Shown: positions 22,170-33,610, counted from the stretch's first letter. The stretch: DNA of 64,000 nucleotides from Macrostomum hystrix (GCA_950097015.1 CATNEN010000031.1:3040001-3104000); one strand, 5' to 3'. Notes: generated by a model from the letters alone, not told the origin. Numbers and translations: made by a program.

Positions 22170-24377
22170 ATGGGAAACTGTTTACGAAGTTGTCTTTCAA
22201 CGGATCAAGTCAGACCTAACAGCGGGTCTGATTTTCTTCCTGAGAGTAGAAACCAGGCATCCTCAGAGTCTGGAATAGTTATTAATCCTATTGCTGATCA
22301 GCTACAAAGAGGTACCAGACGCTCTTCACATAACTCTGATGGTAATCAAATGGTAAGAATAAGCAAATAACTTTTGTGTTGTAATTCAAAATATGACAAC
22401 TCCCAGTTTTTCTACACAAATTATATATGACATTTATTTCTTTATGCTGATCTAGGCTTACCACTTTGCGTTCAAAATTGTTTATCATATGTAAGCATAA
22501 TTCATGTTATGCATTTTGTTTGTGTATATTTATTTTTTATGTTGTATGAAAACAATTCATAAACATATTTGATTTCAAGCAAAAAACTATATAGTTTAAG
22601 TGTATTCAGATCAATTAATTATATTTTATCATTTTTACATCCTGCTTTGAAGTAAATAAATCAGTACTATTCATGAAAGCTAGTGAGCATAATTTTATAG
22701 TTTGTATTTATTAAATTACATTTCTCTAAGCTTATACTTTTTTATATTGGCTTTTAACATAATGGAAGTATACTTACAGTTTAATTTTAACCTTCTAAAG
22801 ATGAATACATTCTTTATACCTTGATTTTATCATATTATAAATAAACAATTTTATATTTTTGCCTGTCTTGTCTCTGTTGCTTCTAGTGTTCTCCATTCTT
22901 AGATATCCCATAGATCCCCAACCTTAATATGGTTCTGGCTTGGTTAAGCATAGTGATTTCCTCATTCACAACAGTTCAATAATGTATCCTAAAACCCTGC
23001 TCAGCAGGATCCAGGTCCACTATATTACCTGGCCCCAGGTGTTGGCCGTCGCGCTGATCAGCTGTCTGAAGAGGAACAAGTGCGCATCGCCAAACGGATG
23101 GGCCTAATTGGCCACCTGCCAACCAAGCCCTACTGCTGCGACGAGGCCGACAAGGACAGCAACTGCGAGTGAGTTATACATTGATTAGTTTTTGTTATCT
23201 GTATAAAATCTGAGTCTGGGTACATTTGGATGTCTTTAGCTGTTCAAGCAGCGTGTCGCCTTTTTTGAGACAGAGGTAGAACGAAATGCAGGCAGCTGTT
23301 CATACAGAGCTCTGCCCCAAATTCAGGCCTCTAACAGACAAATGGCCAAGTGCTTTTAAACCAGTTCTTAGCTAATTCTCTCATTGCTAGACTTTTGCAG
23401 CTGGTTGGCTACTGCACATCTGGCTGGCCTAGATGAGTGCGTCAATTTCACCTGGTACTCTGCCTCCAGTTTTATTGTTATTATTACTGCTGGCGAGTTT
23501 ATACTAGCAAAGGGCTCTTTAGAATTCCTGTCAATATTTTTTTAGTTTGTTGTATTCGAGAATCGAGAGTAACTTTTCAGTGTCCAACATGGCTATTAAT
23601 GCTGCATTATCATAAAAACGATTCTGTGAAAATTTAATTAACTTCAGCTACCTTCGCTTTGTTTTTTTATCCCATTCGATTTTGCGAGCAGTGTAGCAAA
23701 TCATTCCCCAGTTGACAAATATCACACTCCCCAGTTGACAAATATCACACTCCCCAGTTGACAAATGTCACACTCCCCAGTTGACAAATGTCACACTCCC
23801 CAGTTGACAAATGTCACACTCCCCAGTTGACAAATGTCACACTCCCCAGTTGACAAATGTCACACTCCCCAGTTGACAAATGTCACACTCCCCAGTTGAC
23901 AAATGTCACACTCCCCAGTTGACAAATGTCACACTCCCCAGTTGACAAATGTCACACTCCCCAGTTGACAAATGTCACACTCCCCAGTTGACAAATGTCA
24001 CACTCCCCAGTTGACAATTGTCACACTCCCCAGTTGACAAATGTCACACTCCCCAGTTGACAAATGTCACAGGAGGCAAATCACCCCCATTTTCAAGTCA
24101 CTCTCCCACATTTGGCAGTTGACCCTCACAGTTGCAAAATATCGCCCCCAGCGTTCGGCATCGATAAAAATCTAGGATTTTTCATTCCTGCAGGTGCGTT
24201 ATCTGCATGATTGACTATGCAGAAGGTGACCAGCTACGCTGCCTGCCCTGCGGCCACGCCTACCACCGGACCTGCATCGATGACTGGCTAATGCGCTCGT
24301 GCGCCTGCCCATCCTGCAACCGGCCCGCTGATCCGGCTCTTTTGAACACCTTCAGCCCGCAACCAACGGAGCGGTGA
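22170..24377 (+). CDS. RNF11: RNF11 homologue (RING-H2 ubiquitin ligase adaptor)
   Basis: Three exons, 22170-22352, 23005-23168 and 24194-24377 (phases 0 and 2), give 176 residues (human RNF11 154). The N-terminus MGNCLRSC provides a myristoylation Gly2 and nearby Cys residues suited to palmitoylation, which would place it on endosomal membranes. Exon 2 has the conserved QLSEEEQVRIAKRMGLIGHLP helix. Exon 3 is the RING-H2 domain: CVICMIDY, CLPCGHAYHRTCIDDWLMRS and CPSCNRP, with all zinc ligands. The PPPPY motif that recruits NEDD4-family ligases in vertebrates is not obvious; LYYLAP lies in its place. Exon 2 could start at 23005 or 23008. Family role: regulates Smurf/Itch ligases and endosomal cargo. 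Confidence 0.95.
22353..23004 (+). other. RNF11 intron 1, AT-rich, no array
   Basis: 652 bases from donor GTAAGA to acceptor CCTGCTCAG, with AATAAA-like motifs typical of AT-rich sequence. No minisatellite or mobile element is seen, which is unusual for an intron in this window. Confidence 0.5.
23700..24072. repeat. intronic minisatellite, 23-bp unit, about 16 copies (RNF11 intron 2)
   Basis: Unit CACACTCCCCAGTTGACAAA plus TGT, very uniform; the first copies differ at one base. Each copy contains a pyrimidine run ending in CCCCAG, resembling a 3' splice acceptor. The true acceptor (TTCATTCCTGCAG, 24193) lies about 120 bases downstream. Confidence 0.93.
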
Positions 24378-24589
24378 TTTGAGGTCCTGCTGTTTCTAGA
24401 CTGCAACTAGTAGTTGAGTTTGCTGTGTCACATACTTTTATCTTATTTTGCTCGGCTTCAGCTTGTCTAGTTGCAGATTTTTTGTCTTTCAGTTTGCCCT
24501 GGTAACAAATTTTCAGTAAGGGCCGCTAAAATATAAAAAATCAGTTCTTCATTTTGTAGGCTACCGCTTGTCTAGGTTCTTCATTCATT

Positions 24590-25400
24590 TGGGCCGCGTC
24601 CAATTCTGGTCATTCATCCACTTCTGGTCCCTCATTTCATCCACTTCTGGTCCCTCATTTCATCCACTTCTGGTCCCTCATTTCATCCACTTCTGGTCCC
24701 TCATTTCATCCACTTCTGGTCCCTCATTTCATCCACCTCTGGTCCCTCATTTCCTCCACCTCTGGTCCCTCATTTCATCCACCTCTGGTCCCTCATTTCA
24801 TCCACTTCTGGTCCCTCATTTCATCCACCTCTGGTCCCTCATTTCATCCACTTCTGGTCCCTCATTTCATCCACTTCTGGTCCCTCATTTCATCCACCTC
24901 TGGTCCCTCATTTCATCCGCTTCTGGTCCCTCATTTCCTCCACTTCTGGTCCTTTATTCCCTCCACTTCTGGTCCTTTATTCCCTCCACTTCTGGTCCTT
25001 TTTTCCCTCCACTTCTGGTCTTTCATTCCCTCCACTTCTGGTCTTTCATTCCCTCCACTTCTGGTCCTTCATTCCCTCCACTTCTGGTCCTTTTTTCCCT
25101 CCACTTTTGGTCCTTCATTCCCTCCAATTCTGGTCCCTCCACTTCTGGTCTTTCATTCCCTCCACTTCTGGTCCTTTATTCCCTCCACTTCTGGTCCTTT
25201 ATTTCCTCCACTTCTGGTCCCTCATTTCATCCACTTCTGGTCCCTCATTTCATCCACTTCTGGTCCCTCATTTTCTCCACTTCTCGTCCTTTATTCCCTC
25301 CACTTTTGGTCCTTCATTCCCTCCAATTCTGGTCCCTCCACTTCTGGTCCTTCATTCCCTCCACTTTTGGTCCTTCATTCCCTCCACTTTTGGTCCTTCA
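24590..25400. repeat. minisatellite, 24-bp unit, about 34 copies, downstream of RNF11
   Basis: Unit CTTCTGGTCCCTCATTTCAT plus CCAC. CTTTATTCCCTC and TTTTTTCCCTC variants are grouped in the right half. It begins about 210 bases after the RNF11 stop, so it may be transcribed in the 3'UTR. Its open frames (287 codons) are by-products of a stop-free 24-bp unit. Confidence 0.92.
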
Positions 25401-25974
25401 TTTAAAATCTTCAAAAGCCTGCACTGTCTAATGCAATTATAGGCGCAGAGACAAAACTTCTCAGCTTTCAAACTATCCCACACGCGTTATCTTTTTCTTT
25501 GAGCTGTTACTCGTATCAGTTTTTTTAGTGACAAAATTATTTTTTGCTTTTGAATTAGCCACCGACCGGATCTCTGCCTTAATGCCGGATTGCCCATTAA
25601 CTGATGTTTGTCTAAGTCATTTCATCGAATCTGTCGTTTGTTATCCGCCGCCAGCTTTCCTGATCCCCGCTGATCTGCGTCTAATCATTTTTGTTAAAGC
25701 AAACCGGTTGATTAATTAAAACGCGTCGAATCTACTTTAAGTAGTTTGTGCGTAAGTAAGATAACTGTCTGTATAGCCCGGCGCTTTTTTCGCTTGTTTA
25801 CAGCCACTATTATTATCTTTGCAGTGATCCTAAACTAATTGACACATATACTCATTTGAAATGTTCAACTTAAGTTGCAAAATCTTTTTTTCAATTTCCG
25901 TCCCCTGAAAAGTCATGTGACGGCCGCTTTAAGTATCTTTACGTAACTTCTACGACTGTTACTTAAACACACCA

Positions 25975-26465
25975 ACCTGTTGGACACATCACCAGCCTGT
26001 TAGACCCACCACCAACCTGTTAGACCCACCACCAACCTGTTAGACCCACCACCAACCTGTTAGACCCACCACCAACCTGTTAGACCCACCACCAACCTGT
26101 TAGACACACCAACCTGTTAGACACACCAACAACCTGTTAGACACACCAACAACCTGTTAGACACACAAAAAACCTGTTAGACACACCAACAAACTGTTAG
26201 ACACACCAACAACCTGTTAGACCCACCACCAACCTGTTAGACCCACCACCAACCTGTTAGACACACCAACAACCTGTTAGACACACCAACCTGTTAGACA
26301 CACCAACAACCTGTTAGACACACCAACCTGTTAGACACACCAACAACCTGTTAGACACACCAAAAAACTGTTAGACACACCAACAACCTGTTAGACACAC
26401 CAACAAACTGTTAGACACACCAACAAACTGTTAGACACACCAACAAACTGTTAAACACACCAACA
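25975..26465. repeat. minisatellite, 20-bp unit with 14-bp variants
   Basis: Unit ACCAACAACCTGTTAGACAC with ACCCACCACCAACC and shortened versions mixed in. It lies in the spacer between RNF11 and the orphan membrane-protein gene. Confidence 0.9.
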
Positions 26466-27363
26466 ACCAGACTCTTCTAGTTAAGCAATCGCAGCCTGTT
26501 CAACAATTCAATCTGCAATTCATTCGTTAAATCAGCCCATAATCATTGCATCGGTTTCTTCACAGCAAGCAAAATAAAAGCAAAATTGTGCATTTGAATT
26601 TCTTAAACGTTTTTACTTTTGCTTGCTGACGGTCAGGGCTCGCCCGTGCTGTTACATATCAGCCTATTAGAATGATCGCATTACTTTCTGCCTTTTTAAC
26701 TGGCTATCCAGTTTGTTATAGTGCGCGGCTAGTTTTTAATTTTTACATTGGTCGCATTAATTCCATGTTGCTCTACTTCCAGTAGTGCAGTCGCATTATG
26801 CAACTGATAAAATTATTAAAAACAGAATGTACAAATGTGTTGATTGTTAGTGATTCGTTGAGGATTAATCTACGGCTTGAGGTTCTGAATCTCAATGGTT
26901 TCACGGAGACTTAATTAGCTTTCATCGTTTCCGTGTCTGCATTAATCTTGTAATTATTTTAAAAGTGTATTTCCGTTGTTCGCGCCACATAATTATTTAC
27001 TTTTACTTTATCGATTTTTTGCAGTGCATCGACATACACGTATGCTGAAATAAAAAGTAAATATAAGCATATACTCCGCGCTAAAAAAGTGGAAATGAAA
27101 ACATTTTTGATAACTTTGAAAAACAAGCGAGACTTGTGTATTTTATTTACAAACTTTTGTCGTTAGTCACTGTTTAAATAATAATTTAAATGTTTGTGCA
27201 CATTTAAACGTTGACTTACAAGCCGAAGATACATGTACAAACAGACACACAAAAATTATTGCATAAAAATTTCTGTTTTTGAATTAATTATTAAATATCA
27301 AATTATTCACCGGGAAATTAACTGTTAGCTTTAGTAGTAGCGTTTCAATTATCTCCGGTTTGG
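26466..27363. other. AT-rich spacer, no gene seen
   Basis: Between convergent genes. AATAAA at about 26573 (plus) and TTTATT at 27142-27147 (AATAAA on the minus strand) are possible polyadenylation signals for RNF11 and for the orphan membrane-protein gene. Confidence 0.3.
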
Positions 27364-27540
27364 TTGTGCTGGGTTTGTGAATCTTGGGGTTTGTGAATCT
27401 TGGGGTTTGTGAATCTTGGGGTTTGTGAATCTTGGGGTTTGTGAATCTTGGGGTTTGTGAATCTTGGGGTTTGTGAATCTTGGGATTTATGAATCTTGGG
27501 ATTTGTGAATCTTGGGGTTTGTGAATCTTGGGGTTTGTGA
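27364..27540. repeat. minisatellite, 16-bp unit, 11 copies
   Basis: Unit TTGGGGTTTGTGAATC, nearly perfect. It starts about 90 bases beyond the stop of the minus-strand gene at 27632, so it is probably in its 3'UTR. Confidence 0.92.
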
Positions 27541-27631
27541 AATGCTAGGCGCTCTTGCCGCAATGGTGCTTGAGTGGCATTCTGATATTAGTGAATGAGG
27601 TGTTGTGCTGCCTGCAGTCCGCATGTCGTCC

Positions 27632-28231
27632 CTAGGCCAGTCCAGTGATCCCAGTGGCCACTCTGCTGCCGACGGTCGACCTGTCATTGCTGCCAGCTGC
27701 TGCGGCCGCTTTGCTGTGACTCCAAACAATGGCCAGCGGCAGGAAGGTGGCGGGCACGCCCACCACCAAGCTGGTGATGGACGGCGCGCCAAGCAGCAGC
27801 TGCAGGGTGGAGCTGCAGGCCGCCAGGCTCGAGCTGTCCAGCACCACAGCATAGAAGCAGATTACATACAGAGCCGTGAGGCCGAGCAGTGCCGCGCCAA
27901 GCCACAGCGCCAGCCGCTGGGCCCGCCCGGCGGGGTGCAGAGGCGGCTGCAGACAGCTCAGGATCAGGCAGAGGCAGCCCTGGCCGAGGTCGCCGAGGCC
28001 AACCAGCAGGCTGAGGCCCAGGCGGACACGCACGCAGGGTGTGATGAGCTCCAGGCAGCCAAAGGTCACCAGAAACAAGCCGTGGAGAAGCAGGGCCGCG
28101 CCGCAGACGCCGACCCGGTTGAAGTCGGCTCGGCGCATCGGTCGAGCCTCGTCGTGCTGGGCCAGCGAGCTCAAACTGCCCTCCAGATGGTGCGGCTGCG
28201 GCGACGGCGGCGACGGAGTGACGGCGGACAT
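27632..28231 (-). CDS. orphan multi-pass membrane protein (about four TM segments)
   Basis: Uninterrupted 199-residue frame from ATG 28231 to TAG 27632. The Pro/Ser-rich N-terminus is followed by four strongly hydrophobic stretches: around residues 43-62 (VCGAALLLHGLFLVTFG), 70-95 (LGLSLLVGLGDLGQGCLCL), 107-131 (LALWLGAALLGLTALYVIC) and 150-170 (SLVVGVPATFLPLAIVW). Several Cys residues lie in or next to the helices. The GC-rich exon-like composition drops sharply at both ends, which supports a real coding exon. I do not recognise the family; a tetraspan-type protein is one possibility. An upstream exon cannot be excluded. Confidence 0.55.
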   Translation of the reverse strand: MSAVTPSPPSPQPHHLEGSLSSLAQHDEARPMRRADFNRVGVCGAALLLHGLFLVTFGCLELITPCVRVRLGLSLLVGLGDLGQGCLCLILSCLQPPLHPAGRAQRLALWLGAALLGLTALYVICFYAVVLDSSSLAACSSTLQLLLGAPSITSLVVGVPATFLPLAIVWSHSKAAAAAGSNDRSTVGSRVATGITGLA

Positions 28232-28423
28232 CGTGCCGCAGAAGGCAAATGGAATACTCGTGTTCAGTCAGTCTACAAGCACCTGGGAATAAAGCGACAC
28301 TGCCAGTATTCCCATTCGTCCGCTCTCTTTGGCAAACCAAATTTTTGTTAATTTACATTCCTTGAACGACCGTGATTGGCTATGGCGGCTGTTGTCTTCA
28401 GTAAAAAAAATAGTAGTTTCAAG

Positions 28424-28648
28424 AGGGCTATGGGCACAAGCACATTATTTGGTGACGCTAGACCCTCAGCCATCTAGGAGGCAATTCTGCCCATTTCGCT
28501 GACTCATGAGCACACACTCACATATTTACCGTTCGCAGGTTACACTCACATCTGCCCTGACTCTCATCGTCAGTCACAAGACACTTTCAAAGTGCCTTGG
28601 AGTTTAGCCCGTTAGGGCGGCCCAAATGAAAATGAGCCACAGCCGCGG
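28424..28648 (-). mobile_element. tRNA-derived SINE, copy 4 (truncated, inverted)
   Basis: Complement of the SINE 3' half: GGTGACGCTAGACCCTCAGC, GGCAATTCTGCCCATTTCGC and GTGCCTTGGAG. The head is missing. It meets copy 5 head-to-head near 28649. Confidence 0.75.
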
Positions 28649-28910
28649 AAAGAAGGCTTGGTGGCTTGTCGTGCAATTTACGCCCTTCAGGGCCAACCGC
28701 CAAGGCACAGTGAGAGTGTACACTGCCTGACGATGAGAGTCAGGGCAGATATACACACCTGTGTGAGTGTCTGCCTGCGTACGGTATCTGTGTGCGTGTG
28801 TGCTTAAGAGTCAGCGAAATGGGCAGAATTGCCTCCTCGCTGGCTGCCGGTCTATAGCGTCACCAAATGATGTGCCATTGCCCGCAGCCCCCACTAATTA
28901 TTATTATTAG
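28649..28910 (+). mobile_element. tRNA-derived SINE, copy 5 (3' part)
   Basis: Begins inside the SINE body (GGCTTGGTGGCTTGTCGTGC) and runs through GCAATTTACGCCCTTCAGGG, CAGAATTGCCTCCTCGCTGG and GTGTCACCAAATGATGTGCC-like sequence to an ATTATTATTATTAG tail. With copy 4 it forms an inverted repeat with outward-facing tails. Confidence 0.8.
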
Positions 28911-29229
28911 GGGGTTTGGAATCAGGCGAGAGTCGCTCTGAAAGCATTTTAATTAAAGTCAGAAGCTCAGTCCGTGTTCGGCAAAGGGGAGACGCAAGAT
29001 TCGGCTGAGATTGATATCTCGCATTGTGAATTACCGGCCTGTAGTCTGACATACAAATTGGTTTGGGGTGGCATGAGGCTCACGGGGGGGGGGCTGAAAC
29101 GGAACGGAAGGTGTCTCTGGGACAGGTAAGGCTACGCATCGCGTGACAGAACAGAAGGCTGTCAACCTGCCAGTGAATGGCCTTCATTTTCACCTGCAAG
29201 CCTTCAAGCTTTTTCAAGCCCTGCCAGGC
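28911..29229. other. unassigned sequence
   Basis: Mixed-composition DNA between the SINE pair and the MITE, with a short G-run at about 29083-29092. No gene is supported. Confidence 0.3.
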
Positions 29230-29237
29230 CTCTAGTC

Positions 29238-29752
29238 CACGGGTCGGCAAACTCCGCCGGCGGGCCAGATGCGGCCCTCAAAGCTCCCAAATCCGACCCG
29301 TTGCCCCTTCCGACGCCTACAGTATCCTGTTTCCTCTTTCCCATCTCATCTCTCCTTGTTCTCGTCTCTCCCATATCTCATCTCTCCCCTGTCTCGTCTC
29401 TCCCGAGTTTTATCTCTCCCGTCTCTTATCCCTTCCCATCTCATCTTATCTCATCTTATACCATCTTCTCCGCTGTCTCATCTCTCCTGTTTCTCATCTA
29501 TCCCACGTCTCATCCTTCCGCTGTCTCATCTCTGCTGTGTGTCATCTCTCCCTTGGCTCATCTCTCCGCTGTCTCATCTCTCCCCTGTGTAATCTCTCCC
29601 ATGTCTCATCTCTCCCGTATTTCATCTATCCTGTGCCTCATCTCTCCCGTGTCTTATCTCTCCCCTATCTCATATTTCTATTGTCAATGCGGCCCGTGTC
29701 ATATTTTAGGTTCTCTCTTTAGCCCGCTAGCTAATAAGTTTGCCGACCCCTG
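29238..29752. mobile_element. hAT-type MITE (non-autonomous DNA transposon)
   Basis: Perfect 8-bp direct repeats CTCTAGTC flank it at 29230-29237 and 29753-29760. Terminal inverted repeats begin CACGGGTCGGCAAACT on the left and CAGGGGTCGGCAAACT (complement of the right end), 15 of 16 matching. GCGGCCC occurs inside both ends. An 8-bp target duplication plus CAGGG ends is the hAT signature. No transposase is present; the interior is a minisatellite. Confidence 0.85.
29330..29695. repeat. minisatellite inside the MITE, about 16-17-bp unit
   Basis: Degenerate copies of TCTCATCTCTCCCGTG and TCTCATCTCTCCCCTG, about 21 in number, make up most of the MITE interior. A similar complementary motif (GAGATGAGACATGGG) occurs at about 59700-59830. 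Confidence 0.8.
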
Positions 29753-29760
29753 CTCTAGTC

Positions 29761-30209
29761 CATGACACTGTTCCTGTTTTTTTAGTTTTAGTCCGATAAA
29801 AAACGAAAATAAAAATATTCGGAATCGATAGTTGGAACAATTCGGCTGTCAGATAGGCGCCGCTGAGCAAAATATTTCTTATTATACACTTGCATGATGA
29901 ACGATGTTCATTTTGCTTAACAATATGCTATCGATTGCTTGGCTTGGTATTGAGGTTCTGTTGATGCCATATTATATTTATAAATACACTTTGAGCAACC
30001 ATTTTTCTAAATAAGACCTGAGGGAAATCATTAACATTTTTTTATTTGTTTAAGTGTGCTACATACCTATTCAATTTATTAAGGCAGTTTAATATGAAGT
30101 CTAAATTAGTATTTTCCAAACAGAAAATGCTACTACCAGTAGCATGGTAAGCAAATCTTTATAACGCAGTCTTGCTTCAGTATAATTTGACAACACATTT
30201 AACAGGGTC
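29761..30209. other. AT-rich spacer, no gene seen
   Basis: AT-rich DNA without recognisable genes or repeats. Confidence 0.3.
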
Positions 30210-30575
30210 CTAATATACGCTGAGAATAAATGACCACACACTGACAGGCATAATTAAGACAGAGCATCAGTCTACAACAGAATGACCACGCGCTGACAGG
30301 GTCATAATCCACTCTGAGAATCAGTCTACAACTGAATGACCACGCGCTGACAGGGTCATAATCCACTCTGAGAATCAGTCTACAACAGAATGACCACGCG
30401 CTGACAGGGTCATAATCCACTCTGAGAATCAGTCTACAACAGAATGACCACGCGCTGACAGGGTCATAATCCACTCTGAGAATCAGTCTACAACTGAATG
30501 ACCACGCGCTGACAGGGTCATAATCCACTCTGAGAATCAGTCTGAAACTGAATGACCACACTCTGACAGGTGTAT
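30210..30575. repeat. minisatellite, 54-bp unit, about 6.5 copies
   Basis: Unit contains AATGACCACGCGCTGACAGG, TCATAATCCACTCTGAGAAT and CAGTCTACAAC, with the outer copies diverged. It is the longest unit among the arrays. As 54 is a multiple of 3 it gives an open minus frame of 18-residue repeats, with no other coding evidence. Confidence 0.85.
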
Positions 30576-31020
30576 AAGGCCTAAATTTCCGGAACCGCAT
30601 GACCGCAACTTGACGGTTGTATTTCAATTTGGACATCATCAGCAGAATGAGTTTCGCAGAAACACAGAACTCAGTTCGAAGTGACCATATTGAGAAAATT
30701 GGCAGCCGTTGATTGCCACTTCGGAACTGCAGGAAACTCCAGGCGAGAATTCAGATGGTCGCCTTTTGAAGGACCACTTGACTGGCCCCAATGGTTGCTG
30801 CCAATCGGTTCGGCGCCTAGGCTTGTTGAAGGGCTTCAAGAATAAGATGCGATTGGAATCTCGAGAGTCAAGCGTAGGCACCGGTGGTGCTTGGCTTAAT
30901 CAGCTGCTCTTCTTTGGGCGTTTGATAAACACGGCGCGCCAGGCATGCTAGCAGGGCGATAAGGATAAGGACGATTCTTTGATTTAGCCATTCAAAAATA
31001 CACAAGCATGAGACTGATCA
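30576..31020. other. unassigned sequence
   Basis: Moderate-GC DNA between two arrays. Overlapping short open frames on both strands at 30639-30951 show no family resemblance. Confidence 0.3.
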
Positions 31021-31610
31021 GCTCACTAACCAACTGACCAGCTGACCAACTGACCAACTGACCAACTGACCAACTGACCAACTGACCAGCTGACCAACTG
31101 ACCAACTGACCAACTGACCAACTGACCAGCTGACCAACTGACCAACTGACCAACTAACCAACTGACCAGCTGACCAACTGACCAACTGACCAACTGACCA
31201 ACTGACCAACTGACCAACTGACCAGCTGACCAACTCACCAACTGACCAACTGACCAGCTGACCAACTGATCAACTGACCAACTGACCAACTGACCAACTG
31301 ACCAACTGACCAACTGACCAACTGACCAACTGACCAACTGGCTAACTGACCAACTGACCAACTGACTTAACTGACCAACTGACCAACTAACTAACTGACC
31401 AACTGACCAAATGAACAACTGACCCAACTGACCAACTGACCAACTGACCATCTGACCAACTGACCAACTGACCAGCTGAAAGCTGACCAACTGACCAACT
31501 GATCAACTGACCCAACTGACCAACTGACCAACTGACTTAACTGACCAACTGACCAACTAACTAACTGACCAACTGACCAAATGAACAACTGACCCAACTG
31601 ACTATAATGA
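31021..31610. repeat. minisatellite, 8-bp unit, about 73 copies
   Basis: Unit CTGACCAA with interspersed CTGACCAG, CTAACTAA and CTGACTTAA variants. A block of about 160 bases (GACTTAACTGACC through AATGAACAACTGACC) occurs twice, showing a larger duplication. Open minus frames (SVGQLVSW periodicity) are by-products. Confidence 0.92.
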
Positions 31611-32204
31611 TCAGGTAAATCATATGGTCTATTTCAGGCCTAATGAAAAGTGTTCCGCCACACTCACTATTCATCTTTGTCTGCCATGGGCAAAAGCAGA
31701 AAGACAGACAGAACAGATGATGAATTTCGGCATCTAAAATCTTCAGCAGGTCAGTTGGGGAAAGTCCGCAGGTAAGCGAATTGCATAGAATTACCTCGCT
31801 CTCTTACCCGAGGCTAATAAACCTTCCACAATATACCGTATCCCATTTCGACTAGGGACACTCTGTTAGTTCCTGCGAGTCGGTGTATTTTCACAATTAG
31901 CCCTCCGGCAGTTTTCATAGCGAAAGCGTAAACAAAGACTTTTCACTTCAATGCGATTATATATTTTTTCATTCCCTGTCTTCTGAACGAATATGGAGAC
32001 ATCGCTTTTGGCATAACTTTAGAACCAACTGATCAAATGATCTGCTGCTTGGAGCAGCTGTGCACAGTACAGCTGGTCAGTTGTTGAAGATAATTTATGG
32101 CTCAGAAAATATAATTTCCAAGTATTCTTGAAAAAACGGCGAGTTTGAATTTAGGTACTCTTGAGTTCGAGATTTCCGTACTGCACAATCCAGACTTTTA
32201 TTCT
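31611..32204. other. unassigned spacer
   Basis: No gene, array or mobile element is recognised. Confidence 0.3.
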
Positions 32205-32565
32205 TCTCAATCTGCACCCACCCCAATCTGCACCCACCCAAATCTGCACCCACCCCAATATGCATCCACCCCAATCTGCACCCACCCCAATCTGCACCCA
32301 CCCCAATCTGCATCCACCCAATCTGCAACCACCCCAATCTGCACCCACCCCAATCTGCATCCTTCCCAATCTACCTACCTCCCAATCTACCTACCTCCCA
32401 ATCTGCATCCACCCAATCTGCACCCACCCCAATCTGCATCCACCCAATCTGCACCCACCCCAATCTGCATCCACCCAATCTGCATCCACCCAATCTGCAT
32501 CCACCCCAATCTGCATCCACCCCAATCTGCATCCACCCCAATCTGCGTCCATCCCAATCTGCTTA
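32205..32565. repeat. minisatellite, 16-bp unit, about 23 copies
   Basis: Unit TCTGCATCCACCCCAA with 15-bp (one C missing) and TACCTACCTCCCAATC variants. Copy-length changes put different parts in different frames. Confidence 0.9.
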
Positions 32566-33084
32566 ATTATAAATCAAAAGATAGTTTCAAAACGTGCAGA
32601 TTGTTTGTTCTTTGATGCGTAAAATTTCACAATCTGCAGAACTTCCTATACATACTTTCCTATCTTGAAATATTTCCCCATCAGTGAGAGCTCCAAGACT
32701 TTGTTCTCACAGGCACCCTGTGGCATCAACATCCAGTCAAGGCTAAATTGTGCTGACTGTCCGTACAGGATCAACCGTCTCTGACGCCAGATCAGGTCAT
32801 CTACATGGGCGATATTTCAAAGAACGGAATATTTGCGTCTTCTAAAAGTGTCTCGCCTCCCGTCACATCCTGACAGAGGAACAACAGTTGCCATGCGACA
32901 CCGAATGTAATCTCAAACTGACATTCTGCTTCGGCTCCTAGCTGGAATTTGTTTATCTGATCTCATTCCGGAGCTGAAACGAAACCGAAAATCACTTACT
33001 GACAGACAGGACAGCTGGCGTACAAGGAAAATGATAAACAAATTAGAATGCTTGGGCGGAATAAAAATACTTCTGCTTTTCGGG
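32566..33084. other. unassigned spacer
   Basis: No gene, array or mobile element is recognised. Confidence 0.3.
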
Positions 33085-33610
33085 ACGTAACAGACATACG
33101 CTAGTAGTTATTGGGCTGTAACAGACACTGTTATTAAGCTGTAAAGTTACTGTCATTTGTGCTGTTACAGAGACAGTTATCGGGCTGTAACAGACACTGT
33201 TATCGGGCTGTAACAGACACTGCTATCGGGCTGTAACAGACACTGTTATCGGGCTGTAACAGACACAGTTATCGAGCTGTAACAAACACAGTTATCGGGC
33301 TGTAACAGACACTGTTATCGAACTGTAACAGACACTGTTATCGGGCTGTAACGGACACTGTTATCGGGCTGTAACAGACACTGTTATCGGGCTGTAACAG
33401 ACACTGTTATCGAGCTGTAACGGACACTGTTATCGGGCTGTAACGGACACTGTTATCGGGCTGTAACGGACTGCACTGTTATCGGGCTGTAACAGACACA
33501 GTTATCGAGCTGTAACAGACACTGTTATCGGGCTGTAACAGACACTGTTATCGGGCTGTAACGGACACTGTAATCGGGCTGTAACAGACACTGTCATAGT
33601 GCTGTAATAT
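33085..33610. repeat. minisatellite, 23-bp unit, about 22 copies
   Basis: Unit GTTATCGGGCTGTAACAGAC plus ACT. GAGCTGTAAC, AACGGAC and GACACAGTT variants are scattered through it. Confidence 0.92.

Noticed and set aside
23700-24072. CRISPR-like regularly spaced repeats
   Set aside because: Units abut without spacers, lie in a eukaryotic intron, and no cas genes are present. The same reasoning applies to all other arrays here.
30199-30639. 146-codon minus-strand repeat protein
   Set aside because: Consists of the 54-bp minisatellite read in one frame, without signal, domain or flanking coding sequence.
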